DNA of 64,000 nt from Pyricularia pennisetigena (taxonomy: Eukaryota; Ascomycota; Sordariomycetes; Magnaporthales; Pyriculariaceae), in contig NW_021940927.1 in assembly GCF_004337985.1 (NCBI RefSeq), positions 62,001-126,000 of the forward strand, given 5' to 3'. Below the pieces are notes generated by a model. The model had not been told where the DNA came from. It saw nothing but the letters and a program-made list of their open reading frames with translations, and did no database searches. Below, one piece after another: positions 22,718 through 33,895 of the stretch. The position numbers and the translations under genes are program-made. The first letter of the stretch is position 1. The number at the start of each line of letters is the position of its first letter.

Positions 22718-23265
22718 ATGCCATGGATCCAGAGTCCCTCCAGTGAAAAGAAAGAATGGAATACCAAGTGCAGACAGAAGCTAGCCGATCACATCAGTAA
22801 GTAGAACCGGATGAAGAGAAACCCAAAAGCTGACTCGGTTCCAGAAAAGCAGACGAACCTAACCGTGAGCCCCTGTGATGTACGCTTGTCAACCAAGGGA
22901 CTGCCTACACTTGGACATACACACCGCAAAGCAAGCACCTGTTTTCCAAAAACCTTTCGAGTCACAGCTTCGAAGGGTATAAAGAGCTTTATTCCGATGT
23001 TGGCCGTACGTCTTACGCCACTCTGACAGACCCAAATTATCATAGAACAGAGAGCGACAGAGTCACGAGCGAGGAAGAAGGTGTGTCAAGCAATCCCAGG
23101 CGAATGTCTTGGACCGAGTTGGAAACTAAGCTTGCCAATTTGGAAAGCAGATTTGCCATCTTGGAGGCAGATTTTGGACTTCGCAACGCGTGGAAATTCA
23201 CGTTTCTTGGAACGCTTGTCTTGGTTACTATTGTAACACTGACTTTATGTTATTGTTTGTATTGA
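22718..23265 (+). pseudogene. Frameshifted copy of the 165-aa membrane-anchored protein gene
   Basis: Paralogue of 28244-28789 in inverted orientation. Exon 1 (MPWIQSPSSEKKEWNTKC..., from 22718) ends at a GTAAGT donor; the 48-bp intron with branch GCTGAC and acceptor TTCCAG matches the intact copy. One G is missing from the GGGG run at about 22897-22899, so the frame stops early. Read past the shift, the rest aligns to the end (KHLFSKNLS, ESDRVTSEEEG, WTELETKLANLESR, FLGTLVLVTIVTLTL). Loss of function inferred. Confidence 0.8.
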
Positions 23266-24145
23266 ATCCCTAAATGTTATTTGGCTTCACGTCCCCTGAC
23301 CTTTGGGTGCTGCAATACTCAAAACATCGCAGGCCGCAACCCGCAGCGCGAGAACGACAGTAATCTCAGCTTCGTTATCTTTTTAGATCTGTACATAGCA
23401 CAATGATGAATACTTTATTCTTGTTCAGAGAGCATGTTGCTGATATACAATCTATACTATTGCTATCTCATGGCTAATCGGCAGCAAAAAAGCGCTGTTT
23501 TCCCACAGTGGTTTTATTTTGACAGGTATGTGAACGAGGCGCAGGGGACGAGAAGGTGCCAAAGGGTGCCAATGTTCTCTAGGTTTCCTGTCAACCCACG
23601 CCTGTCAATAATGCAATATTGCATGGCGTACTAGATGCAAACTTAGCCAATGGCCAGGTCTGAGTCATACACCTAGCAACACTCTCGAAAGTCCGGTTTT
23701 GATGTAACTGTTGGCTGCAGGTAGACAAGAGGGTGAAGGCTTATCGGATTTCGGGGTGTTGTATATCGGTGACAAGATCGCAAAAATACTGGGTGATAAC
23801 CTAATAGCAGGGATACCCCGAAAGCAAATCACAATAGCAATTGCGAGCTTTTGTGACAAGCTGAAGGCTCAGCACGCGGCTGGTTGAAGCATGATCCGCC
23901 TTGACTTCTCTTCCCTCCACAAATTTATGCCAGCACCAACAAGTGGATCATCTGCCGGGAGAAGCAAGGATCCACAGGGCGGGGGCAAAAGCAGAGAACC
24001 AACAACCCCGAACTTTACCCGAATAGCTAGGAAGCTCTGCCCGGACCATACTCTCCATTCGCCCGTGATGGGCCGTGCGGTGATTAACTGAGCCTTCACT
24101 CAATTGAAGTAGAACGCAGGACTACGCTACTTTTACCTCACCTCA
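23266..24145. other. No gene supported
   Basis: Short ORFs without recognisable motifs. Confidence 0.45.
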
Positions 24146-24998
24146 ATGAGTTGGATATGCCGAGACTCCTTCCCGCTGCTGCATGCTTTGCCCATGTTTC
24201 GCAGCGGCCTTTGGCTTTCGCCAGAGGCTGCGGACGGCAAAGATAACAAGCCGGGCCTACAGACTGTGCTACAGACTACAATGCCTACAAATGAACCAAG
24301 AAATAGGCCACAGATGTCCACTCCGTCCTGCTGTACTGTGCACCTGATGACATCAATCTTACTTCTTTTCAAACGCGGTAAGCACATCGCAGTGGCCTCT
24401 TCCAGCCACTGGCTCCACAAGCGCCAGCCAGCCCACTTTATTTTGCATATTGTGAAATCTTCCGTGCTTGCGACCAATACAGTACATAGTAGAACGCACG
24501 GCCTATCGAAAGACCAACAACACATGTGGCGATTGGTTCGCACCAACGCAGAAGGGGCTGAGAAAGTGGGCTCCTACCCCAGACATGACCACATATATTT
24601 CCAAACCAACCAAACCCTCGTTTCGCTACCAAGCTGTCGGTACGCATCACAGAACAACGCAGGGGTTGTCAATTACAAAGCAATTTCCTCCCATATTCAT
24701 AAAGCCCTCATTTCGCTACCGACCGGTCGGTACTGCTCCTGGAGTGTAACAGAGGAGAACAGTCACCAACGCACAAGACTGATCACACAGGATATGGAAT
24801 CGCGGCTAGGATCAGTCTGCTCAGCATCCGTACGATCCTTGCTGACGTCAATAGAAAGCTCAAATCACTTGGATCATTCCCGCCAAGCACGCAGCCTTGG
24901 TCTGTACTGTACCCTCCCTTGTTTTGTTGGCTCTACTCCTGCTGCGAAGATGCTTCGACAAGTGTGGACCTAGACTAGAAGGAGCATTTGTTCGAGCG
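24146..24998 (+). other. Unrecognised 275-aa ORF, 3' half in the block duplicated from 4354-4890
   Basis: Open from 24146 to 24973. The 5' half is unique, and the 3' half (24491-24998) is the near-identical copy of 4354-4890. Protein not recognised; it includes TLVSLPSCRYASQN and ALISLPTGRYCSW, an internal repeat. Because two frames are open in both copies, coding status is doubtful. Confidence 0.4.
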
Positions 24999-26014
24999 CC
25001 GAAGCTATTTCTAGCCCCTACAAGTGGAGCCTTACCTTCTCTGGATCGCATTTGTCTGGAACTCGCCCTCAGCATTTACTGTCTGCTGGATGTTTACCGG
25101 TTGTCTGCGAGAGGCCGGGGAGACGCACTTCGTTGGAATGCGCATGGTGATCAAAAATTGCGCATGCCGTTGCGCACGTGGGGGAGGCACGTAGCTATAT
25201 TGGCCTACATGGTTTTGTTGTCGCTGTCCACATAGTTGTGCCAGTGATGCCTTTAACAGCACTCTGGGTCGCCGGTTGGAGGTCACTGTTAGGTGGTAAC
25301 TTGTTTGCTGTCGGCCGAGGGCTCATTGGCAAGCTGCGACCATCAAATTATAGCCATTTACCCCGGCAGCGACTTTTGCATGTGGCGTCTTAGCTAGCCT
25401 CTCGACACTGTCCTCCGCGACAGTAAACCTTTTCGTTCCTCGGGTTTTTTGTTCAGTCCCTTCCCAGGTCCCCCAACATCTCCAGGCTGCACCCTTGTAG
25501 TTGCTTTCATGAGTCAATCACGGATTGAATAGACAGCTACGTAATGGATGCCATACATCAATAGGTTTCATAAGCCGAAATCTGCCCAGTCACAGAATCT
25601 ATCTGTCTCACTACCTTATATTCGCACCCTTGACGTCTTAACGGTACTGCCTTAGCGGCGGCAACTATGAGGAACTCGTCGAATTAAAGAAGACCAGTCA
25701 CCAAAGTCATTAACGTCCTGCTTGTACTAGCCCTCTTCATTAATCCTAGCGTCACAGGTCTCTCAATAACGGACTTGCTTGACAACATACCACTTTGTGC
25801 TGTAAGTGTCAAGCTTATGGTGGGAAGATCAGCGGGAACGTGATGTATCGGTGCGAGTTGAGCGACAGTGAAAGTGGGATAATTTGGAATCTACGCACAA
25901 ATCGTTCTGCGTAGCCGTATATGTTTTTATCTCAAGTTTGCTCTCTCGAGGCTTGCTTAGATTATTGAAAATCTTTTTCTCAACCCATAACCCTCTCCAT
26001 CTCTTTGCATTCGA
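24999..26014. other. No gene supported
   Basis: Near 25000 a short phrase (GAAGCTATTTCTAGCCCCTA) resembles the duplicated promoter-like blocks at 35.9 and 43.65 kb. No ORF with a recognisable domain. Confidence 0.45.
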
Positions 26015-26902
26015 TTAGTTCTTTTTGATGCCGACGGGCATCAGTAGAGAATACCATTGAGGCAACGGATGCGCCTGCTCGGCGGTCATGAGCACGTTGT
26101 CAATGTTGTCGCGGCGCCATTGGATGTGGAACGACTGATCGGGTGCCGTATTGTTATCGAGCAGGTCGCTGCACCTGGGGGCCGCCGCCCTTGGGTGCCA
26201 CAGAGCCGAGATCATACGCCACATGACCACCAACCAGTTGTCCTTGGTGGTAGAGAACCTCGATATCGGTTGCTTCATAGGTAGACTTGCGCGTTGCGTC
26301 TCGTGTTGGCTGCTCTCGCCATTATTTTCATGTGGCGGTCCTGGGCTTGAGGAACGATTTGTATAACCTTTCCAATTTGATGTCGATAGCTGGGCCCTGC
26401 TTTCTGTAATCAATCGATGAAGATCTGCGAGGGGTCCCATTTCTCTGATCGAAAGACCTGTGATGTGAGAATGTTCAGCATATAAGTTCAATAACTAGAA
26501 TGCCCGGGAGCGATGCAGACAAAGGAGGAAAATGATGTCGATAGGTGTCGTCATACCGCGAAAGGAGTCCTTTGGCCAATCCCGCCTGACGGGCGCCTCA
26601 TTTGCAGTGGATCGTGACCGGGTAAATTCCGTCGCCAACGATCGGAGATCCGTGTCCGAAACGGAGCGCTCTGGTTTATACTCAAAGCCAACAACACGCT
26701 GCAGGGGCGTGGATGCATTTACTTCTATTATTTTCCGCGAAGCACTAGAAGGACCGGCAATTCTGGAAGCGGAAGTTGTCGGTGAAAGTGGAAGACGCAT
26801 CCATCTCTTTGCCTTTCTTGGTCTCTTGGGTTGTGTGGTGTTTGTAGTGTTTGCCTTCTTCACTAAGTGCCTAGGCTTTCCACCCTTCCAATATTGGCTC
26901 AT
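26015..26902 (-). CDS. Hypothetical protein in two adjacent ORFs
   Basis: Not recognised. ORF 26902-26495 begins MSQYWKGGKPRHLVKKANTT with a basic, Pro/Ser-rich, probably nuclear N-terminus. ORF 26491-26015 follows at once (GLSIREMGPLADLHRLI; later DNWLVVMWRMISALWHP, WRRDNIDNVLMTAEQAHP). An acceptor (TGAACATTCTCACATCACAG) lies before GLSIREM, suggesting an intron between the two, but no good donor was found. The opposite strand is also open (26532-27032) with a hydrophobic stretch, so strand choice is tentative. Confidence 0.35.
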
Positions 26903-28243
26903 TTTAATGAACCTTATGCAAGCGCAGAGTGCGAAGGAGTCGCCGCGCGTGATAATCCTGGCGGCTAGCGGTGCAGCCTTTCCTGGTTGTATGCGTTTTT
27001 TTCTCTCAAGTATATGGCTTTCGTGCTATTGAGTTACTTGCCAAATACGGCATAATTACACATTTGAGGCTTTTGAGCTGCAGTAGCGAATTGTTTCTGC
27101 CACAAAAATGCAGTTTTGGCCTCCGTTCAATCCACTAGCTTTCTTGCTCACTGAGATGGGTGGGCTAGCAAGGGCAATATCCAGAACGGCATAACCAGCG
27201 AAGAAAATAACCCGTAAACAGCCAGTAATGTAAGCATGCCAGGCCAGGAAGGTTACTGTTCTGAGTATCTCACGTATGGATAGGGCTGCGCCAATGATGC
27301 AGCCTCAGGCACTAGGTCCAGACCCATATTCGCCAGGTTACCCACAAAGGCCAAATCTATCGTCTGGACACACAAGGGTGTCTTGACAGGAACAGAAGAT
27401 CCCGCTTCAGTGGATGGTCGAAAGCTATAACTAGACTAGAGTCAACGCTTAGGATTAGGGTTAGGGCTCAGTGGTTTTATTACCCGCGTGAACGCTTCCC
27501 TTCGGTTACAGATATCGGTCCTCTCGTCAGTTACGTGAACATAGAAACACTATTACACTATATGGGCGAGGGTGAGGGTTAGGGCTTTAATTTGGCTTTT
27601 ATTGCTTTTCTAGCTACCTTGGTTCGCTTGGTTTGCTATAAAGAGAAACGCTAACTTTTAACATGCGAGGTTCTGTTACTTTCTCCTAGGTCCTATGGCA
27701 CAGCCCACTCCTAGTCGATCTGATTGATGCGGTCGACGTGATTGGTCGAGTAGGTTCCGTGGTCGGCGGCTCTGATCTGGATTCTATAACGTTTGTCCAA
27801 GTTCAATATACAAATATCGAAACAACAAAAAAAGATCTAGATAAACCCAATCATATCATCACATTCGATAAGAGCAAGATTGAATGCCACTTGCTCAGGT
27901 ACTTGCGTAGACAGTTGGTCAGTGCATGGACGGGTGACCGCTTATGGCTTATTGGCTTATCGTTCAATCGTTTGCTTATCGGCTTATCGGTTGCCGAGCT
28001 ACTGCCTTGGGAATCGCGGAATATCAGCTTAACAGGGCGCGCAGTCCCTGAAGATTTACTTTACGACCGGCGATTCCGGCTAAAGCATGAAATACGTTTG
28101 GCCTGGCATCTCCGTGTCAGAGTGCTGACAACGCGTTGCTTCCTACCCACTACGTCTCCTAATCACTGTGAATCTCGCTCCCGTAGTCATGCAGACACAG
28201 ATGATATGGCAGCACATGGCGGATGGAAATACAGTTTAGGGTT
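26903..28243. other. Repeats and a doubtful ORF; short telomere-like tracts
   Basis: 27150-27378 is the inverted copy of about 16160-16445. At 27452-27467 and 27580-27587 there are short TTAGGG-like runs (ATTAGGGTTAGGG), too short to be telomere. ORF 27738-28493 (+) is unrecognised, and its 3' third is antisense to the gene at 28244-28789. Confidence 0.45.
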
Positions 28244-28789
28244 TCAATATATAACATATAAGATCAGTGTTAAAAGAGCAGCCAAGACAAGCGTCCCAAG
28301 GAACGTAGATTTCCACGCGTTGCAAATTCCAAAGGCTACCTCGCAGTTTGCGAGCCTACTTTCCAAATTCCCAAGCCTAGTTTCCAGCTCGGTCCAAAAC
28401 AGTCGTCTAGGATTCCTCGACGGGCCTGCTTCCTCGCCCTTGACTCGATCGCTCTCTGCTCTACGATGGTCTGTGTCTGTCAGAATGGCGTAAAACGTGC
28501 GCCCGACATTGGAGTAAAGATCTTTATACCCTTCCAAGTTGTGCCTGGAAAGGTTTTTCGAAAATAGGTGCTTGCTTTCCGGGTTGTATTTCCAAGTGTA
28601 GGCGGTCCCCTTGGTTGACAAGCGTACATCACAGGGGCTCACGGTCAGGTTTGTCTGTTCTTCTAGAACCGAGTTAGCTTGTGGTTGTCCTGTCATTCAA
28701 TCCTACTTACTAATGTGATCGGCGAGCTTCTGTCTGCACTTGGTATTCCATTTTCTCGTTTCGTTGGCGCGACCCTGGCTGAATGACAT
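28244..28789 (-). CDS. Small protein with C-terminal membrane anchor, two exons, 165 aa
   Basis: Not a named family. Exon 1 is 28789-28711 (MSFSQGRANETRKWNTKC...) and exon 2 is 28662-28244. The 48-bp intron has GTAAGT, branch GCTAAC and TTCTAG, conserved in the paralogue at 22718. The body is polar (EQTNLTVSPCDVRLSTKG, KHLFSKNLSRHNLEGY). A short coiled-coil follows (WTELETRLGNLESRLA), then a single hydrophobic helix at the extreme C-terminus (FLGTLVLAALLTLILYVIY), the layout of a tail-anchored protein. No signal peptide. Intact here, broken in the other copy. Confidence 0.7.
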
Positions 28790-29234
28790 TGTTGGCTCCC
28801 GGGGAGTTTGCCTTGGTTGACATGACTGCCTTGATGATATTGGGTTGGAGATCGAGCTGATATATATAGGAGCCAGGCTGGGTTCTGTACATCTGTCAAC
28901 AAACCAATACCCTTAAACGACGCAGACAGTATCTAGTTTTATCGAAAGTTTTGAGCAAAACTGATGAAAAATAGCCAAATTGGACGTTGCAAGAGACTGA
29001 TAAATGTTGCTCAATGTCTGATTCAATATCTTCCGCAGTCTCATAAGTCTTCTATCAAAGAAAAGCGTAAAACAGGTGGATCAAAATGGCTTCTCAGCAG
29101 CACTAGTTGAGAGCAGGAACTGGATCTTTCGGACTTATTTTTATTTATCAGGGATAGAAAACGTGGTTTCTCGCTCGTCTCGATTTCTCCTATGATACCT
29201 CCTCCTAAGATATCAAGTCCATCGGCTACCTGAC
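28790..29234. other. 5' flank of the tail-anchored protein gene; no other gene
   Basis: Contains a TATATATAGG box-like stretch at about 28860 upstream of the minus-strand start. ORFs here are shadows. Confidence 0.4.
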
Positions 29235-29579
29235 ATGATGACAATACCCACTCTCAGAAACCAGACCGCGTGTCTACGCAAATACTGCACCTCAGACTCT
29301 CCTAGTTCATCGGAGACCGAAAATGATGAGTCCGAGACTGCAAGCACGGAATTTTCAAGCTTCGACGGCGACGCGGATAACGGGACCAACGTTTCCACAG
29401 AGGATGAAGATGAGCAGCAGACCTTCAATGAAATTGAGCGTATTTTGTCGTTGTTGCAGCCACTCGCTACTGATCTGCGCAACGACGTTGCCTTGCTGCA
29501 GGATAGCATTCGGGCTTTTTTGGAGGAATGCGGTATCGCTATGGAGAAGCACCAATTGTCAAGTCAGACCGTGAACTGA
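29235..29579 (+). CDS. Acidic Ser-rich hypothetical protein, 114 aa
   Basis: Not recognised. ATG-ATG start; a low-complexity acidic middle (SSSETENDESETASTEFSSF) leads into a helical segment (FNEIERILSLLQPLATDLRN, ALLQDSIRAFLEECG) with heptad-like leucines. Could be a small interaction protein or a fragment. It ends about 120 bp before the MFS exon on the same strand. Confidence 0.4.
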   Translation: MMTIPTLRNQTACLRKYCTSDSPSSSETENDESETASTEFSSFDGDADNGTNVSTEDEDEQQTFNEIERILSLLQPLATDLRNDVALLQDSIRAFLEECGIAMEKHQLSSQTVN

Positions 29580-29699
29580 CCTAGTCCGACGAGGCCAGGT
29601 AGATAGATGTTGGTCGGAGTGGACCAGAATCGGATGTGTCACGATGGCAGGGATGCACCTGCTGTGATAATAGTAATTACAGTCACTTTCTGAGCATAG

Positions 29700-31292
29700 A
29701 ATATTCAAAACACTCAGACTCAGATATTCAGCGCCCTCGGTCGAGATGACCTGCTCGCTTGGGTCGTTCTTGCGTACTCGGCCGTCGCAGTGTGTATCAT
29801 GCCGCTTTGTAGGCGCCTGTCTGTGCTGGCAGACTTGAAGCTGCAGTTTTACATTCACAGCATCGTATTCTTTGCAGGCGTGGTTGTATCCGGCACCGCT
29901 AAAGACATGAATGCCGTGATCCTTGGACGAGCAATCAGCGGAGCGGGAGGAGCAGGACTCTACCATGGGTGAGACCTCCGAGCTACTGCACCTGATTCTC
30001 CATCTAACCTCCTTGCGGACAGTCTCACACTTTACAGCATTTTATATCATGGTCCAGATGATGCACTAAGCACAAGGGCTATCATAGACATCTGCTTCGC
30101 ATTTGGTCTATTTCTCGGTCCGGCCATTGCCGGTGCATTCGCAGACAGCTACACGGCTACGTGGCGGTGGGTAAGTTCGGACCCTGCTCGCAGGACGCAT
30201 GCACCGAGCTAATCTTAACAGGCCTTCTTCATAAACATACCAATATTGGTTGTTCTGTGGATAGCGTGCTACTTCTTCCTCCCCCCATTGCGCCTAAACG
30301 GCCAAACTCGAAGCGGCATTGCAGGAAGCTCCAGACGTCAGTCCTGGTTGGCAGAGACCGACTGGCTGGGTTGGATTTTGCATTGTGGCTCATTCATGAT
30401 GCTCCATGCATGTCTGGTCTTCTCGGGGCATCGCTGGACCTGGGGCTCGACTTCTGCCGTCGTGGCTTGGGCGCTTACCGGCTTCCTTCTGGTTGCCTAC
30501 GCGGCACAGCAGTTCCGCTGTATTGGCACCACTCCTGCATCTCGCAATATCACTTTTAAAGCGACAAGTTTTGAGCAGATTTTGGCCGTTACCGTCACCA
30601 GTATGGCCTCTGCCTCCTATGTGGTCACTCTGCAATACGCGCCGCTTGTATTTCCACTTGCCCGAGGATCCACCCTTGCCAAAGCTGCTGCGCATCTCCT
30701 GCCATACATCGGATCTTTACTTTTCACAAGGATGCTCCATGAGACATTGTTCAGGAGAGTCAGGATTGACCCTGGTCTCAACGTGCTCGGTGGCGGGCTT
30801 ATTCTCGTTGCAGCAGTCCTGCAAACGTCCATCGACCCATATCGATCTGCCGGCATCGTCATGGGCATACTCGCCATATCCGGGGGAGGAGTGGGACTAG
30901 TGTTCCGGCAAACAGCCATCCTGCTAAAGGACCAGAGTCAGCAGAGCGTTGAGCGAGCAAACAGCTATGCTACCCTGTTCGCCACAGTGCACTTCGGCGG
31001 CATCGCCCTTGCTACCTCAGTCTGCGCCTGCATATATCAGAATCTTGGTTTCAGATACCTCAGCGACGCATTGCTCAGTCGTGGGGAAGACGATTTTACA
31101 GGCGACGAGATTTGGAGAATTCTTGCAGGTTTCAGGCATCCTAGCCTGGAGGGAAATCCCTCTCTGGCGGATCGCGTAGCCGAGGCGATCACAAGGGCGA
31201 TTGCCTGGTACAGCTTGTCCATCAATCTCAGATGTTCCGTTCGAATATGCCTGTGGCTCATTGGTCTCCTGGTTGCCAGCTTCCCCTGTTGA
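29700..31292 (+). CDS. MFS efflux transporter (14-TM, DHA2/TRI12-like), 5' end missing or diverged
   Basis: Drug/toxin:proton antiporter family in the plasma membrane. Exons 29700-29968, 30023-30170 and 30222-31292; introns of 54 and 51 bp sit at the same positions as in the paralogue at 33896-35721, whose middle exon is also 148 bp. Seen: LAYSAVAVCIMPLCRRLSVL, ILGRAISGAGGAGLYHG (motif C region), FGLFLGPAIAGAFAD, WLGWILHCGSF, then repeated TM segments to GLLVASFPC. The first exon of the paralogue (WLASMLLGYDVSN) has no counterpart before NIQNTQTQIF at 29700, and no start codon is evident. It is therefore either 5'-truncated or begins with an unrecognised exon. The C-terminus is also shorter than in the paralogue. 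Confidence 0.8.
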
Positions 31293-31439
31293 GGAGAGCA
31301 TTAGCTACGTGGCTCCCGCAGTGGCAACTTCAGCAACGTGAGTGGCCAAAAGATGTTAAACCCTGGCCAGGCAGGCGTATCGCAGGAGGGAGCTTAGTAG
31401 CTACGGTATAGTTGAGACGCAAGCTTGCACTACCATACA

Positions 31440-32405
31440 CTTCTTTACTTGCATTGGGACGCCCGGGATTTTGGGACTTTCCGCGCCAGGGACATTTCTT
31501 TCTCGGGGCCAGTTGTTTGACTTGGATCTTTCTCTTGACGCTACTCGAGTGAGAGGACGTCCTCGGGTTTCTTCACACCCTTGGATGTTTGTGCACCGAG
31601 CCCACGTCAGGTATCAGGGATAGGTGTATCAGCAATATCGGAATGTTTTGCTGAGATTTCCGGCAGCGTCTTAGCAACGAGATATAGCCTGGTGGCAAGG
31701 TCGGATATGATCTGTACAGTCGGCCAGCATAATAAAGCATACAGACAGGGTACTTTGCAGGGGGGTTTTGCTGGGGGATTCACCAGGATATAAATTCATT
31801 TTTTTGATCGGAGATTCTTTGTTCCAGCGGGTCTTGTTTCCCTTTTTGCAATCAATTGTAGGGACCGCAAAGATAAAAGATTAAATCGCAACCTAGCTAA
31901 CCCCCCAGCTAACCCCCCAGCTAACCCTCCCTGCAACACACCCTGTCTGTATGCTTTATTATGCTGGCCGACTGTAGCTTTATGAGCCTCTATTCAGCTT
32001 CTTAAATGAGTCACTGAATATGTAATATCCACTAATTGACTAAAATCACAAGCAGAAACACGAGTTTCGCAAGCCATTCTTGCAACTCTTTCAGTCTCGA
32101 GCTGGAGCTTGCCTGCCTTCACGGCATAATCTTGAACGATTCCGTCTTGACCTGGTGTGCAATCTGTGCATCCATAAGTATTTTCTCGCGCCCAGCACAG
32201 CATCACTGTAACTATCCCATCGCTTAGAAAGCCATATTCAGATATTTAGCTGGTTGAGATGCTATTCACCAGCCAAGTCCATCATGTACATAGACTACCG
32301 CGGCTACTTAATAGCCATTGCCCCGCAAAGAAGCGAGGAGTTTCGACAGTAGCTCTGTCAAGGCTTAGCTGACTCGAAAAAAAGCATTGCCACGTCGCTA
32401 TTACA
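31440..32405. repeat. Segmental duplicate (inverted) of about 49230-49925
   Basis: 31440-31715 matches the reverse complement of about 49650-49925 (CGAGTGAGAGGACGTCCTCG shared). Together with the chromodomain gene that follows, it forms one duplicated block. A MITE splits this copy only. No gene is recognised in the block outside the chromodomain ORF. Confidence 0.75.
31717..31974. mobile_element. MITE, 258 bp, Tc1/mariner-like, TA target
   Basis: Perfect 35-bp terminal inverted repeats (CAGTCGGCCAGCATAATAAA...) with TA on both sides (31715-31716 and 31975-31976). Near the right end, AGCTAACCCCCC is tandemly repeated three times. No coding capacity. The TIRs differ from the pogo element at 6.2 kb, so another transposase would be needed. 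Confidence 0.9.
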
Positions 32406-32831
32406 ATGTCGGTGCATGCAGGTGACATCATAAACGCTCCTTGGTCTTCACGGGCCACGGTTCTCAAAGTTCTTTTTGTGGTCCAGAATGCTGATCAGGA
32501 CTTTTACGGCGTTCTCTACTCCAACCCGGATCCACTCAAATGGGACTGGCCGAGCTCGACTGGAATCGTATGGGTGTATCACGATGGCCTACAGATTAGA
32601 ACATGGCAAGAAGCCGGCCAGAAGCCTAGCTTGACAGATTATTCGTCAGATTTTGAAATAAAACAAATTTTTGGACACTACGAGAACGCAGAAGGTCAGG
32701 TCCACTATGCAGTCAAGTGGGTTGACTATGCCTGTCCCACCTGGGAAAGTGATATAAATGACTCCTGCAAACACATTGCCGACTACCACCAGCGAGTTTC
32801 AGGCCCGGGTTTGACGCTGACGGATTATTAG
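32406..32831 (+). CDS. Stand-alone chromodomain protein, 141 aa
   Basis: The C-terminal half is a chromodomain (about residues 84-130: FEIKQIFGHYENAEGQVHYA then VKWVDYACPTWES, with the aromatic Y/W positions that cradle methyl-lysine; ending with IADYHQRV). The first 75 residues (ADQDFYGVLYSNPDPLKWDW, IVWVYHDGLQIRTWQEAG) form a conserved block also present in the second copy at 48832-49191. It lacks integrase sequence, so it is not simply a retroelement end. Likely a nuclear histone-reader; target unknown. ATG start fits. It lies between the two MFS genes. Confidence 0.75.
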   Translation: MSVHAGDIINAPWSSRATVLKVLFVVQNADQDFYGVLYSNPDPLKWDWPSSTGIVWVYHDGLQIRTWQEAGQKPSLTDYSSDFEIKQIFGHYENAEGQVHYAVKWVDYACPTWESDINDSCKHIADYHQRVSGPGLTLTDY

Positions 32832-33895
32832 GCGTGCGTTAAGGTTGTCACAGCTACAAACGTATGATACTGTGCTGCGGGAACTGGCTTGAACTGGAGG
32901 ATTTATACGTTGCAAGGTTGATAAGGATAAATGTGCCGACTAAGAAAGCAACCTATGAGTAAAGTGCTTTTGTTTTTAATACCCAAGCATTACCACTTCC
33001 CGACGCATGTTCAAGGCCCAGGTAGTGGTAGCCAGGTGTGTGGATAATCTATAAGATCTAGTGTTGCTGTGGACGCCAAATGGGGTTGCAGCCAATTTGA
33101 GCTTCTCGCTCGATCCAGGGCGTGTGGGTAGGGTAACCTTTACAGCCAGTTTGTGCTGTTGCATTTAAAAATATGCTTCATGTGGATATTTATTGGAGCC
33201 AGTTTGAACTGCCTTTTCTCTTGGCGACTTTGGGGCGTGGGAATTCACGTGCAGCCAGTTTAATCCTTTTTGCTTGGCGATTTGGGGGGTGTGTAACTTC
33301 TATGGCCAGTTCTGGCTGTTCACGGGACTGCAAATCAGTAGCGGGTTGTGTCTGCCACAAACCGAAGCCTTGGCGAAGATCCTGAAAAGCCAATTCTGAC
33401 CAAACCAGCATTCTGCGCTTACCATTTTTCATGAGTCGGGTTTTGTTTGACTTTCTAAATTGCACAATTGTCTTGACCAAGCGAATATTTTTTTTAAAAA
33501 AAAAAAACATTTGAGGCGTCACATACAGTACGAAGCTATTGAAACACATTATGGCTTAGCTACCGTCAACCATATACAGTAAGAGGCGCAATGGCCTCGC
33601 CAAATATTGTAGTGAACACCTTTAGAGTGATGTTGTGTAGTAACAGTTATAGACATTCGATCTTCGGCCCATCTGCCAAAGTACCTGAAGTAGTTGTGTA
33701 TTCCATTTGGCTGCTTAGTCGAAGATTCATTGCGACAGTGCGATCGGGCTACCAAGCTATTGAGACTGACTAACCATATGCTACAATGAAGATGTTTAAT
33801 CTTGACTTCGTCTAGGCTAACAACCGTCCGCACGGCCGTGCAAGGCAGACATAGCAACTGTACCGAGGCTCATTCTGTTAACTGGATCATGAAAA
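32832..33895. repeat. Intergenic region with about five degenerate 54-bp units at 33091-33330
   Basis: GCCAGTTT-type phrases start at 33091, 33145, 33198, 33254 and 33303, each followed by GCTTGGCGA/GGGGYGTG-like sequence. No gene recognised; an A11 run lies near 33500. Confidence 0.5.

Noticed and set aside
26532..27032. 166-aa plus-strand ORF with a hydrophobic stretch
   Set aside because: Antisense to a longer pair of minus-strand ORFs with a plausible acceptor. Neither is certain, but the minus strand is preferred.
27738..28493. 251-aa plus-strand ORF
   Set aside because: Its 3' third is antisense to a spliced gene conserved in two copies; the rest has no recognisable motif.
31860..31930. 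CRISPR-like short repeats (AGCTAACCCCCC x3)
   Set aside because: 12-bp direct repeats without spacers inside a MITE; the genome is fungal.
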